This document shows, piece by piece, positions 56,717 through 64,000 of a stretch of 64,000 nt of DNA; position 1 is the first letter of the stretch, and each line of letters begins with the position of its first letter. Made by a program: the position numbers and the translations under genes. Under the pieces are notes generated by a model. It made no database searches. It saw nothing but the letters and a program-made list of their open reading frames with translations, and was not told the origin of the DNA. The stretch is taken from contig NZ_OY725712.1 in assembly GCF_963360655.1 (NCBI RefSeq), positions 62,001-126,000 of the forward strand, given 5' to 3'. The stretch is from Collinsella aerofaciens. GTDB taxonomy: Bacteria; Actinomycetota; Coriobacteriia; Coriobacteriales; Coriobacteriaceae.

Positions 56717-59518
56717 TTACAGCGCGTCAGCGCAGCGCTTGCAGATATGCGCGTGGCCGTTGTACTCGCCGACGGTGGTGCGGTAGTTCCAGCAACGATC
56801 GCAGCACTCGCCCTCGGCAGCCTCGATAGCGACGGAAAGCTCCTCGCCCTGGTTCAGCTCAACATCGGAGACGATGTAGAACTCGGCCAGGTCGACGGCC
56901 TTGTCGCCGGTCAGCAGCGCGTACATCTCGGCAGGAACGACCGCCTTAACGCGGACCTGCTGGCTCTTGGTGAAGGTGCCGGCGGAGCGGGCATCCTCGA
57001 GGGCCTTGGTCACGGCGCTACGAAGCTCGAGCGAAGCCTCGAGCACGCCCTCGAACTCATTGGCCTCGTCGATTGTGATGGGCGACTTGTACCAATCGAG
57101 CAGCGCGGCGTACTTCTGGTGATCGACGCAGCCGGCGGGCGCATAGGCCATGGCCTCGTCGACCGTGTAGGACAGGATCGGCTGCAGGTCGCGCATGAGC
57201 ATCGAGAAGAGCTCGGCAAGCACGGTCTGGGCGCTGCGGCGCTCGAGCGAGCCGGGCTTGTCGCAGTACAGGCGGTCCTTCAGGGCGTCGAGATACACGT
57301 TGGAAAGCTCGGTAACCACGAAGTCATAAAGCGCACGGTAAGCGCGCGGGAACTCGTAGCAAGAGTAAGCGTCGTCGACCTCGGCCTGAACCTGGGTCAG
57401 ACGGGCAACCATGAGCTTGTCGAGCGGCAGCAGGTCGGTAAAGGCGACACCGTCGGTCTCAGGCTCAAACTGGCCCTCGAGCTCGGAAAGCAGGAAGCGC
57501 AGCGTGTTGCGGAAACGACGGTAGGCATCGGACGTACGGGCAAGAATCTCGTGGTCGATGGACACGTCGGAGCTGGTGTCAACGGAAGCAACCCACAGGC
57601 GGATGATGTCGGCGCCCATCTCGTCACAGACCTTATTGGGGTCGATGACGTTGCCGAGCGACTTGGACATCTTGCGGCCCTGGCCGTCGAGCGTGAAGCC
57701 CTGCGAGACGACCGCCTTGTAGGGAGCATGGCCGTTGGCGCCCACCGAAGTGAGCAGCGAGCTCTGGAACCAACCGCGATGCTGGTCGGAGCCCTCGAGA
57801 TACACGTCAGCCGGGTACTCAAGCTCGGGGCGATACTCGCAGACGGCCTTCCAGGACACGCCGGAATCCCACCACACGTCGAGGATGTCCTTATCGGCCT
57901 TGAGGTGATGGCCGCCACACTTGGGGCAGACGCAGGCCTCACCCAGGTAGCTCTCGGGAGCGTCGGTGAACCAGGCGTCGGAGCCCTTCTCGTGGAAGAG
58001 CTTGATGACGGCGTCGAGCGTGGCGTCGTTCATGACCTTCTCGCCGCAGTCGGCGCAGGTGTAGCTGGGGATAGGCACGCCCCAGTTGCGCTGACGGCTG
58101 ATGCACCAGTCGGGACGCTGCTCGACCATGGCGCCAATGCGGTTGGCGGCGTGAGCCGGATACCACTTGACGTTCTCGCGAACCTCCTTGCCAGCCTGCT
58201 CACGCAAACCGGTCTTGTCCATAGAGACAAACCACTGGTCGGTAGCACGGAAGAGCACCGGGTGCTTGCAGCGCCAGCAGTGCGGATAGCTGTGCGTGAT
58301 CTTCTTCTCGAGGACCAGGGTGCCGCGCTCGCGCAGGAACTCGATGATGTGCGGGTTGGCCTCATCGGTATCCATACCGCTGAAGGGGCCACCGGTGCCA
58401 AACTCCTCGCCGGTGTAGAACTTGCCGTCGTCATCGACCGGCATGCAGATGTCGGTAATGCCCTCCTTGAGGCAGGCAAAGTAGTCGTCGACGCCGTGGC
58501 CGGGCGAGTTGTGGACGATACCGGTACCGTCATCGACACCGACGTAATCGGCCAGCAGCGCCACGCCCTCAACACCATCAAAGATCGGCTGCTTGTAGTG
58601 GATGTGGTGGAAGGTCTCGGCGGGAACCACATAGGGCTTACCGTCGACCATAACCGGGGTGTACTCCCAACCAAACTCCTCGCAGCACTTGGGAGCCAGG
58701 TCCTCGAGCATGACCTCGGCACGACCCTCGTGCTCAACGGCGACATAGGCGGCGCCGGGCTTGAGAGAAACTGCCTGGTCGGAGGGGATGGTCCACGGCG
58801 TGGTCGTCCAGATGATAAAGTCGACCGGGCCGTCGAAGTTCTCGAGGCCTGCGGGCTTGGAGGTCATCTCAAAGCGCACGAAGATGGACGGGCTCGTCTC
58901 GTCGGAGTACTCAATCTCGGCCTCAGCGAGTGCGGTGTGGCAGTGCTTGCACCAATGGACGGGCTTGTGACCGCGATAGATCATACCCTTATCGAACATG
59001 GCCTTGAAGACCTCGATGTCGGCAGCGTCATGCTGGTGATAGAGCGTCAGGTAGGGGTTATCCCAGTCGCCGAGCACGCCCAGGCGACGGAAGCCGGCCT
59101 TCTGCAGCTCGATGTTCTCGACGGCGAACTTGTTGCAAAGCTCGCGGATCTTAGCCGTGGAGGTCTGGTTGAACTTCTCGGTGCCGAGCTTCTCCTCGAC
59201 CTTATGCTCGATCGGCTGGCCATGGCAGTCCCAACCGGGGACATAGGGAACCTCATAGCCCTGCATCATCCAGTAACGGTTGATCATGTCCTTGGAGATC
59301 TTGTTCATGGCGTGGCCGATGTGAATCGGGCCGTTGGCGTACGGAGGGCCGTCGTGCAGCACGAACTTCTTGTGACCCTCGTTCTTCTTCAGAACCTGCT
59401 CGTAGACCTTGTTGTCCTGCCAGTCCTTGAGTCGCTTGGGCTCGGACTTGGAAAGACCGGCACGCATGGGAAAACCGGTCTTGGGCAGATTCATCGTCTG
59501 CTTGTACTCGTTTGCCAC
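56717..59518 (-). CDS. ileS: isoleucyl-tRNA synthetase
   Basis: A 933-residue class I synthetase. The HIGH motif is in GPPYANGPIHIGHAMNK near 57-73, and KMSKS in GQGRKMSKSLGNVIDPNKVC near 590-610. The editing domain has DDGTGIVHNSPGHGVDDYFA. The C-terminal zinc ribbon is CDRCWNYRT followed by CKRCADAL. This layout is the bacterial, eubacterial-type IleRS that is sensitive to mupirocin in most species. GTG at 59,518 follows GAAAGGGGTACC, so it is preferred over a more distant frame start. Expression is under a T-box leader (59,562-59,862). Confidence 0.95.
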   Translation of the reverse strand: MANEYKQTMNLPKTGFPMRAGLSKSEPKRLKDWQDNKVYEQVLKKNEGHKKFVLHDGPPYANGPIHIGHAMNKISKDMINRYWMMQGYEVPYVPGWDCHGQPIEHKVEEKLGTEKFNQTSTAKIRELCNKFAVENIELQKAGFRRLGVLGDWDNPYLTLYHQHDAADIEVFKAMFDKGMIYRGHKPVHWCKHCHTALAEAEIEYSDETSPSIFVRFEMTSKPAGLENFDGPVDFIIWTTTPWTIPSDQAVSLKPGAAYVAVEHEGRAEVMLEDLAPKCCEEFGWEYTPVMVDGKPYVVPAETFHHIHYKQPIFDGVEGVALLADYVGVDDGTGIVHNSPGHGVDDYFACLKEGITDICMPVDDDGKFYTGEEFGTGGPFSGMDTDEANPHIIEFLRERGTLVLEKKITHSYPHCWRCKHPVLFRATDQWFVSMDKTGLREQAGKEVRENVKWYPAHAANRIGAMVEQRPDWCISRQRNWGVPIPSYTCADCGEKVMNDATLDAVIKLFHEKGSDAWFTDAPESYLGEACVCPKCGGHHLKADKDILDVWWDSGVSWKAVCEYRPELEYPADVYLEGSDQHRGWFQSSLLTSVGANGHAPYKAVVSQGFTLDGQGRKMSKSLGNVIDPNKVCDEMGADIIRLWVASVDTSSDVSIDHEILARTSDAYRRFRNTLRFLLSELEGQFEPETDGVAFTDLLPLDKLMVARLTQVQAEVDDAYSCYEFPRAYRALYDFVVTELSNVYLDALKDRLYCDKPGSLERRSAQTVLAELFSMLMRDLQPILSYTVDEAMAYAPAGCVDHQKYAALLDWYKSPITIDEANEFEGVLEASLELRSAVTKALEDARSAGTFTKSQQVRVKAVVPAEMYALLTGDKAVDLAEFYIVSDVELNQGEELSVAIEAAEGECCDRCWNYRTTVGEYNGHAHICKRCADAL

Positions 59519-59561
59519 GGTACCCCTTTCATGTCGTGGGCGCGCACGCCCGTTGGGCACC

Positions 59562-59862
59562 AAAAAAGCGCCCGTCCCTACAAGCTGGGACGAAGCGCCA
59601 CAAAACGGGCTATACGCCCGTAAAAGCTCTTCGTTTAACCACCCAGCTTAGATGCCCTCGCCCGCGTATTCGCGCGCTCGCATCCGTTACTCGGCTGGCC
59701 TGTATCGACGACCATCTCGGCGATATCTACTAAGACGTGCCTGCGCGGCACGTCCGTTGGGACCGCAGCTCCGGGGTGATTTTCATCGGTCGCATGCACG
59801 GGTTCTCAGCGCTCCCCGCTCTCTGTGGCATGCGGACGGCCGACTACTCGTCCCCATCAACG
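59562..59862 (-). promoter_or_regulatory. T-box leader of ileS (tRNA-Ile sensing)
   Basis: Read on the minus strand, the leader opens GATGGGGACGAGTAG, and a Stem I tip is seen in AGAGAGCGGGGAGCGCTGAG followed by AACCCGT. An ATC triplet occurs in TAGATATCGCC, a candidate Ile specifier. The antiterminator is GCTGGG-TGGTTAA-ACGAAG (59,647-59,629) pairing with CTTCGT-CCCAGC (59,595-59,584); TGGT in the bulge can pair with the ACCA end of tRNA. The competing terminator is GCGCTTCGTCCC with GGGACGGGCGC, then six T (59,567-59,562). An extended -10 (TGCTAGCAT, 59,883-59,875) lies just upstream. Positions 59,863-60,004 hold no other feature I recognise. Confidence 0.82.
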
Positions 59863-60004
59863 CTTATGCGAAGTATGCTAGCACGTTCCGCGCCGGCGAA
59901 AAACCCTCAACACTGGTTTCATACGTAAGAAATTTCTCGTGGTCGTTAGCCTTCTCTAGGAGCAAAATACCTGAAAGCACTTTAACTAACGAAAGAAGGC
60001 TGCC

Positions 60005-61087
60005 ATGCGCACAATCGGAATGAGCGACTACACCGTCGGCGAGGATTGCTTTACCGAGCTGCCCGCCGCACTGGCGGAGTACGGCGCGAAGAAAGTCGCC
60101 ATCATTGGTGGCAAGCGAGCCCTAGCTGCGGCGCTGCCGGGCATCGAGGCGGCGCTTGAAGGTACCGACGTCGAGATTCTGGAGACGCGCGTCTACGGCA
60201 CCAACAGTACGCGCGCCAATATCGCCAAGGTCGTGAACTCCCCCGCTTGCCAGCAGGCAGACGTGCTTATCGCCTGTGGCGGCGGCAAGGCACTCGACAC
60301 CGTCAAGACAGCGGCAATCGAGCTCAAGAAGATTGTCTTTACGGTGCCGACGATTTGCTCTAACTGTTCCGCCGCGACCGCCATTGCCGTCGTCTACAAC
60401 GACGATGGATCGCTCGAGGGCTATTCGTACCCCAACCGACCGGCGCACATCTTCATCAATCCCAAGATCATCGCCGAGGCTCCGGCGGAGTACTTCTGGG
60501 CCGGCGTGGGCGACGCCCTGTCCAAGCAGCCCGAAGTCGAGTACGCCACGAGCGCCGGCGACCTGGAGCACACCGCCGGCCTTGGCCTGGCTCTTGCCCA
60601 CACCTGTTCCGAGCCGCTGTTTACCTACGGTGTTCAGGGTCTTGAGGACGTTCGTCAGAATCTGTCGAGCGAGGCCGTCAAGCAGATCGCGCTCGACATC
60701 GTGGTCAACACGGGCTATGTCTCGAACCTGACCAACCAGAACGATTACTACTACAACTCGAGCGTGGCGCACGCGTTCTACAACGCCGCCTGCAGCATTC
60801 CGCGTGAGGGCACCTACCTGCACGGCGAAGTCGTAAGCCTGGGCGTGCTGGTGTTGTTCGCCTACACGGGCGACACCGAGAACCTTAAGCGCTATGCTGA
60901 CTTCAACAAGCAGATGGGGCTGCCCGTAACGCTTGAGCAGGTCGGGCTTTCCGAGACCGATATCCCTGCCCTGTGCGAGCACGCGCACGCCACCAACGAG
61001 TGGAAGCAAGGCAACCCGGAGCCCTTCACCGACGAAAAATTCGCCGCCGCCATCAAGGCCGCCAACGCCTACGGCCACACGCTCTAG
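60005..61087 (+). CDS. GldA-like iron-type alcohol/glycerol dehydrogenase
   Basis: A 360-residue NAD-dependent dehydrogenase of the GldA group. The nucleotide part has YGAKKVAIIGGKRALAAALP near 26-45 and VLIACGGGKALDTVKTAAIE near 87-106, the usual GGG motif. TVPTICSNCSAATAIAVVYN lies near 118-137. Metal ligands are in AGVGDALSKQPEVEY (Asp), NSSVAHAFYNAA (His) and GTYLHGEVVSLG (His). The substrate may be glycerol or another polyol; the sequence alone does not decide. ATG at 60,005 follows AAAGAAGG. It is the only plus-strand gene in this area and ends in its own terminator. Confidence 0.88.
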   Translation: MRTIGMSDYTVGEDCFTELPAALAEYGAKKVAIIGGKRALAAALPGIEAALEGTDVEILETRVYGTNSTRANIAKVVNSPACQQADVLIACGGGKALDTVKTAAIELKKIVFTVPTICSNCSAATAIAVVYNDDGSLEGYSYPNRPAHIFINPKIIAEAPAEYFWAGVGDALSKQPEVEYATSAGDLEHTAGLGLALAHTCSEPLFTYGVQGLEDVRQNLSSEAVKQIALDIVVNTGYVSNLTNQNDYYYNSSVAHAFYNAACSIPREGTYLHGEVVSLGVLVLFAYTGDTENLKRYADFNKQMGLPVTLEQVGLSETDIPALCEHAHATNEWKQGNPEPFTDEKFAAAIKAANAYGHTL

Positions 61088-61096
61088 ACCCAGGCC

Positions 61097-61138
61097 AAAA
61101 CCACCACAAGGGAGCAGCACCTTTGTGGTGGTTTTTTA
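61097..61138 (+). terminator. bidirectional terminator between gldA-like gene and DUF523 gene
   Basis: AAAACCACCACAA pairs with TTTGTGGTGGTTTT, followed on the plus strand by TTATT. On the minus strand it reads AACCACCACAAAGGTGC, matching the hairpin at 53,303. It overlaps the last codon of the DUF523 gene by three bases. Confidence 0.8.
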
Positions 61139-61591
61139 TTGCTCCAGCATGCTGGGGTCGAACTCGCTAGCCGGGATCACGCGATAACCGTGGCGGAGCA
61201 GTAAATCAACGAAGACGCCGTTGCCCGCCGTAAGGGTGCCGCTGAATGTTCCGTCGTAGATGCGACCCGCGCCGCACGAGGGACTACGGTCCTGCAGGAT
61301 GCACGCGGCGATCTCTTCCGGCCCGCCCGCCTGCTCGCACATATCGAGCGCTCGTTGGGCACCCAGGCGAAATTCGCGATCGACCGATATGCCCTCGCAG
61401 GTACGAACCTCTCCGTTCACAATCTCGGACGGCTTGCGCGGCGTGGGCAGGCCCCCAAAGACCTCAGGGCACACCAAGAGGACCTCGGTCCCTGTACGCT
61501 CGCAGGCCTCGACCAACTCGCGATGGTAGTTGTCGAGCCCGTTATACTTGCAGCTCTCGCCCATCAAGCAGGCGCTCACCACGATCTTCAT
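61136..61591 (-). CDS. DUF523 protein
   Basis: A 151-residue protein of the DUF523 family. It opens MKIVVSACLMGESCKYNG with the conserved Cys pair, continues VLLVCPEVFGGLPTPRKPSE near 37-56, and has ACILQDRSPSCGAGRIYDGT near 97-116, the CxxxxxxPSCG motif. The three cysteine clusters suggest a metal or redox centre, but no function is established. ATG at 61,591 follows GAGAGGGA. Its stop lies in the terminator of the convergent dehydrogenase gene. Confidence 0.88.
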   Translation of the reverse strand: MKIVVSACLMGESCKYNGLDNYHRELVEACERTGTEVLLVCPEVFGGLPTPRKPSEIVNGEVRTCEGISVDREFRLGAQRALDMCEQAGGPEEIAACILQDRSPSCGAGRIYDGTFSGTLTAGNGVFVDLLLRHGYRVIPASEFDPSMLEQ

Positions 61592-61607
61592 TTCCATCCC
61601 TCTCAAG

Positions 61608-61646
61608 CAAAACGCCCCATTTGAGAAAGCTGCTCAAATGGGGCGT
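61608..61646 (-). terminator. terminator after ftsH
   Basis: ACGCCCCATTTGAG pairs with CTCAAATGGGGCGT around a short loop. On the minus strand TTTGCTT follows. It lies about 27 bases past the ftsH stop. Confidence 0.85.
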
Positions 61647-61672
61647 CGGCGTTTACTGGCTCGGCCGCGGCT

Positions 61673-63565
61673 TTACTGCTGCTTGGGCATCAGCGGATTC
61701 TCGCGCGTGAGGAGGTTCATGAACTCCTCGCCCGTGATGGTCTCCTTCTTATACAGATAACGAGCCAGCTCGTGGAGCTTAAACTTGTTCTCCTTCAGAA
61801 TCTGCAAAGCGCGGTCGTGCGCATCCTCGATCAGCTTGGCGACAATCGCGTCCACGCGCTCGGCCGTACCGGGGGCGCAGGTGAGCGACGTGTCCTGATT
61901 GAGATACGCGTTCTGCACGGTACCGAGCGCCATCATGCCAAACTCGTCGGACATACCAAAGCGCGTCACCATATTACGGGCGAGCTTGGTGGCCTGCTCG
62001 ATGTCGTTGGCGGCGCCGGTCGTCATCTCTCCAAAGATGAGCTCCTCGGCTGCGCGGCCACCGCAATAGACAGCGAGCTTGTCCAAGACCTCCTGGCGCG
62101 TCGTCAGGAAGCGCTCGTCCTCCTCGACCTGCATGGTATAACCAAGAGCACCGCTCGTGCGCGGCACGATGGTGATCTTCGTGACCGGCGCAGAGCCCTT
62201 CTGGCGAGCGGCAACGATGGCATGGCCGATCTCGTGATAAGAAACGACCTGCTTCTCGTGGTCGGACAGCACCGTGGACTTACGCTGTTGGCCGGCAATG
62301 ACGACCTCCACCGACTCCTCGAAGTCGTCCTGGGTTGCACGCTTGCGACCCTCGCGAACGGCGCGCAGGGCGCCCTCGTTGATGATATTGGCCAGGTCGG
62401 CGCCCGAGGCACCGGGCGTGGCGCGGGCAATCGCGGTCAGGTCGATCGGCGGCTCGGTCTTCACGCTCTTGGCATGCAGCTCGAGGATGTTCTTGCGGCC
62501 GGTCAGATCGGGCAGCTCGACGGGGATGCGGCGGTCAAAACGACCGGGGCGCAGTAGAGCGGGATCGAGACTGTCGGGGCGGTTGGTTGCGGCAAGGACA
62601 ACGATACCCTTATGGTTATCGAAGCCATCCATCTCGGTCAGCAACTGATTGAGCGTCTGCTCGCGCTCGTCGTTGCCGCTAAAGCCGCCGCCATCGCGCT
62701 TCTTACCGATGGTATCGATCTCATCGATAAAGACGATACACGGTGCCTTTTCCTTGGCCTGCTTAAACAGGTCACGAACCTTAGCAGCGCCGCGACCGAC
62801 AAACATCTCAACGAACTCAGAGCCCGAAATGCTAAAGAACGGAACACCGGCCTCGCCGGCAACAGCCTTGGCAAGCAGGGTCTTACCGGTACCCGGAGGG
62901 CCAACAAGGAGAGCACCACGCGGCAGCTTGGCGCCGATCTCCTCGTAGCGCTGCGGCTTCTCCAGAAAGTCGACGACCTCCTTGAGAGACTCCTTGGCCT
63001 CTTCCTGACCGGCGACGTCCTTAAAGGTCACGCCCACGTCCTTGGAGGCGATCACGCGCGCGCCGGACTTACCCAGTCCGCCGCCGCCAAAACCGCCGCC
63101 GCCAAAGTTCATCGACGGGCCGTCATCGCCCATAGCCTTCTTCATGCGGCGGTTGAGCCACCAACCGATGAGGAAGATAATCGCCATGGGAAGAATGAGT
63201 GTGAGCAGGTAGTAGGTCATCAAACCCGAGTTTTTATCGGGAACGACCGACTCCAGCGAAGCGCCAGACTCAAGCACGCGATCGGTAAAGCCCGCGTCAT
63301 TCGGCACACCGGTCGTCTTGTAGGCGATGTTCTCGTCCTCGCCCTTCTTGGTGTAATAAATCGAGTAATCGTCCGTGTTGTACTCGACCTTGTCGACGCT
63401 CTTCTTATCGAGCGCTTTGACAAACGTCGAGTAATCGGTCTTCGTAATCTGCTGCGTGTGACCGATGTTGGGGAACAGAACGGTCGAGAGCACGAGGTAG
63501 ACGACGAAGGCGATGAGCACGTAGAGAATCATATTCCGTCTACGTTTGTTGTCATCCATCTCCAT
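61673..63565 (-). CDS. ftsH: ATP-dependent zinc metalloprotease FtsH
   Basis: Membrane-anchored AAA+ protease of about 630 residues. Two N-terminal membrane segments ([20 protein letters not shown] and [20 protein letters not shown]) flank an external region. A glycine-rich linker ([15 protein letters not shown]) follows. The AAA domain has [39 protein letters not shown], the SRH region [19 protein letters not shown], and the protease zinc site [19 protein letters not shown] at 63,565 has GGAG nine bases upstream; an ATG at 63,580 is also possible but has no clear ribosome site. Downstream is a hairpin terminator. Confidence 0.94.
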   Translation of the reverse strand: MEMDDNKRRRNMILYVLIAFVVYLVLSTVLFPNIGHTQQITKTDYSTFVKALDKKSVDKVEYNTDDYSIYYTKKGEDENIAYKTTGVPNDAGFTDRVLESGASLESVVPDKNSGLMTYYLLTLILPMAIIFLIGWWLNRRMKKAMGDDGPSMNFGGGGFGGGGLGKSGARVIASKDVGVTFKDVAGQEEAKESLKEVVDFLEKPQRYEEIGAKLPRGALLVGPPGTGKTLLAKAVAGEAGVPFFSISGSEFVEMFVGRGAAKVRDLFKQAKEKAPCIVFIDEIDTIGKKRDGGGFSGNDEREQTLNQLLTEMDGFDNHKGIVVLAATNRPDSLDPALLRPGRFDRRIPVELPDLTGRKNILELHAKSVKTEPPIDLTAIARATPGASGADLANIINEGALRAVREGRKRATQDDFEESVEVVIAGQQRKSTVLSDHEKQVVSYHEIGHAIVAARQKGSAPVTKITIVPRTSGALGYTMQVEEDERFLTTRQEVLDKLAVYCGGRAAEELIFGEMTTGAANDIEQATKLARNMVTRFGMSDEFGMMALGTVQNAYLNQDTSLTCAPGTAERVDAIVAKLIEDAHDRALQILKENKFKLHELARYLYKKETITGEEFMNLLTRENPLMPKQQ

Positions 63566-63657
63566 CTGCTTGAACTCCATCTACTGGGGTTGATAATGCT
63601 TTCTAGAATACCCAACCCGGACGGCGATAAACCGACGCCGGGCACGAAAGGACAGAG

Positions 63658-64000
63658 ATGGCATCACTGTAAGTCGGCAAGGTTCAAATCTATACAGGCG
63701 ACGGCAAGGGCAAGACGACGGCTGCGCTGGGGCTCGCGCTGCGCGCGACGGGCTACGGGCTCGACGTTCTTAGGCTGCAGTTTGCCAAGAAACTGCACTG
63801 CGCCGAACACGATGCCGCGCCGCGCCTGGGGCTGCGCATCGTACAAGCTGACCGCGACACGCCCGAGGCTTGCGCCGCACAGATCATGGAGCTCGCATGC
63901 GAGCAGATATCACAGGTCGACGTTCTGATTTTGGACGAACTCGGCGAGGCCATGCGCCGCGGCTTCGTGACACGCGAGGATGTCGAAGCGCTGATCGCGA
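63658..64000 (+). pseudogene. CobO/BtuR-type corrinoid adenosyltransferase, interrupted by a stop at codon 5 (partial)
   Basis: ATG at 63,658 follows GGACAGAG. It reads ATG GCA TCA CTG TAA, with TAA at 63,670-63,672. The same frame then continues unbroken as VGKVQIYTGDGKGKTTAALG, LALRATGYGLDVLRLQF and VDVLILDELGEAMRRGF to the window edge, a clear second member of the CobO family. No ATG, GTG or TTG lies between the TAA and the P-loop. Either the gene is silenced by a nonsense change or it uses a rare start. It is on the core side, whereas an intact cobO lies in the island at 680-1195. Confidence 0.7.

Noticed and set aside
56747-59623. A very long open frame on the plus strand, antisense to ileS
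   Set aside because: It mirrors the codon periodicity of a G+C-rich synthetase gene, has no ribosome site or recognisable domain, and ileS itself has all family motifs. Similar antisense frames opposite alaS, ptsI and the fructose EII gene were rejected for the same reason.
1-64000. CRISPR array, prophage or integrase genes
   Set aside because: No regularly spaced repeats, cas genes, phage structural genes or recombinase genes were found; the only mobile trace is the IS3 scrap at 21.1-21.2 kb.

Overview
The window looks like a gut Coriobacteriia chromosome (Actinomycetota), most like Collinsella. This is an inference from the high G+C, from the housekeeping gene neighbourhoods (recN-nadK-tlyA-xseB-nusB-asp23-efp, mltG-ruvX-alaS, lspA-rluD, sigma/anti-sigma) and from a PTS-centred sugar metabolism. 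No rRNA or species marker is present.

Positions 1-21,118 are a cobalamin (B12) island. On the minus strand, reading leftwards from 15,116, a tightly packed operon encodes cbiF, cbiD, a gutted cbiL remnant, cbiG, cbiH, a cbiE-cbiT fusion, cbiA, cobT, cobU, cobS, a CobU-like/CobC fusion, cbiB, cobD, cobQ, cobO and cbiC. Most neighbours overlap by 1-13 bases. The operon runs off the left edge, probably into cbiJ. Diverging from it on the plus strand are a consensus-like promoter (15,248-15,276) and a cobalamin riboswitch. These lead into a CbiK-type chelatase carrying a Tat/lipoprotein signal, a lipoprotein, a substrate-binding lipoprotein with a related N-terminal module, and a BtuC/BtuD-type ABC transporter. 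The island ends at a scrap of IS3-family transposase (about 21,136-21,228) that abuts the stop codon of a core TetR gene.

Positions 21,231-64,000 are core chromosome, visibly less G+C-rich and mostly on the minus strand. The order is a TetR regulator, a flippase-like membrane protein, two identical tRNA-Glu(CTC) genes with promoter and terminator, and the CCA-adding enzyme. A fructose-PTS block follows (two PfkB kinases, EI, HPr, EIIBCA) with a divergent RpiR regulator. Next come recN to efp; pepP; a degenerate AroB homologue with aroK; yqeG, mltG, ruvX and alaS; and an AI-2E exporter with a sigma-B/F type sigma factor, a small anti-sigma-like protein and a DUF948 protein. After these are rarA, a dGTPase-like HD protein, a small prepilin peptidase, a GT2 glycosyltransferase, rluD, lspA, ileS behind a T-box leader, a glycerol-dehydrogenase-like enzyme, a DUF523 protein and ftsH. 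At the right edge a second CobO-type gene is interrupted by an in-frame TAA at codon 5.

The main points of interest are: signs that the B12 island is an acquired and decaying insertion (IS3 scrap at its edge, internally deleted cbiL, broken core cobO copy); a surface-anchored chelatase with NEAT-like lipoproteins and an importer under one B12 riboswitch; a dehydroquinate-synthase homologue that has lost its metal ligands; and several nested palindromic intergenic elements that are not ordinary terminators.
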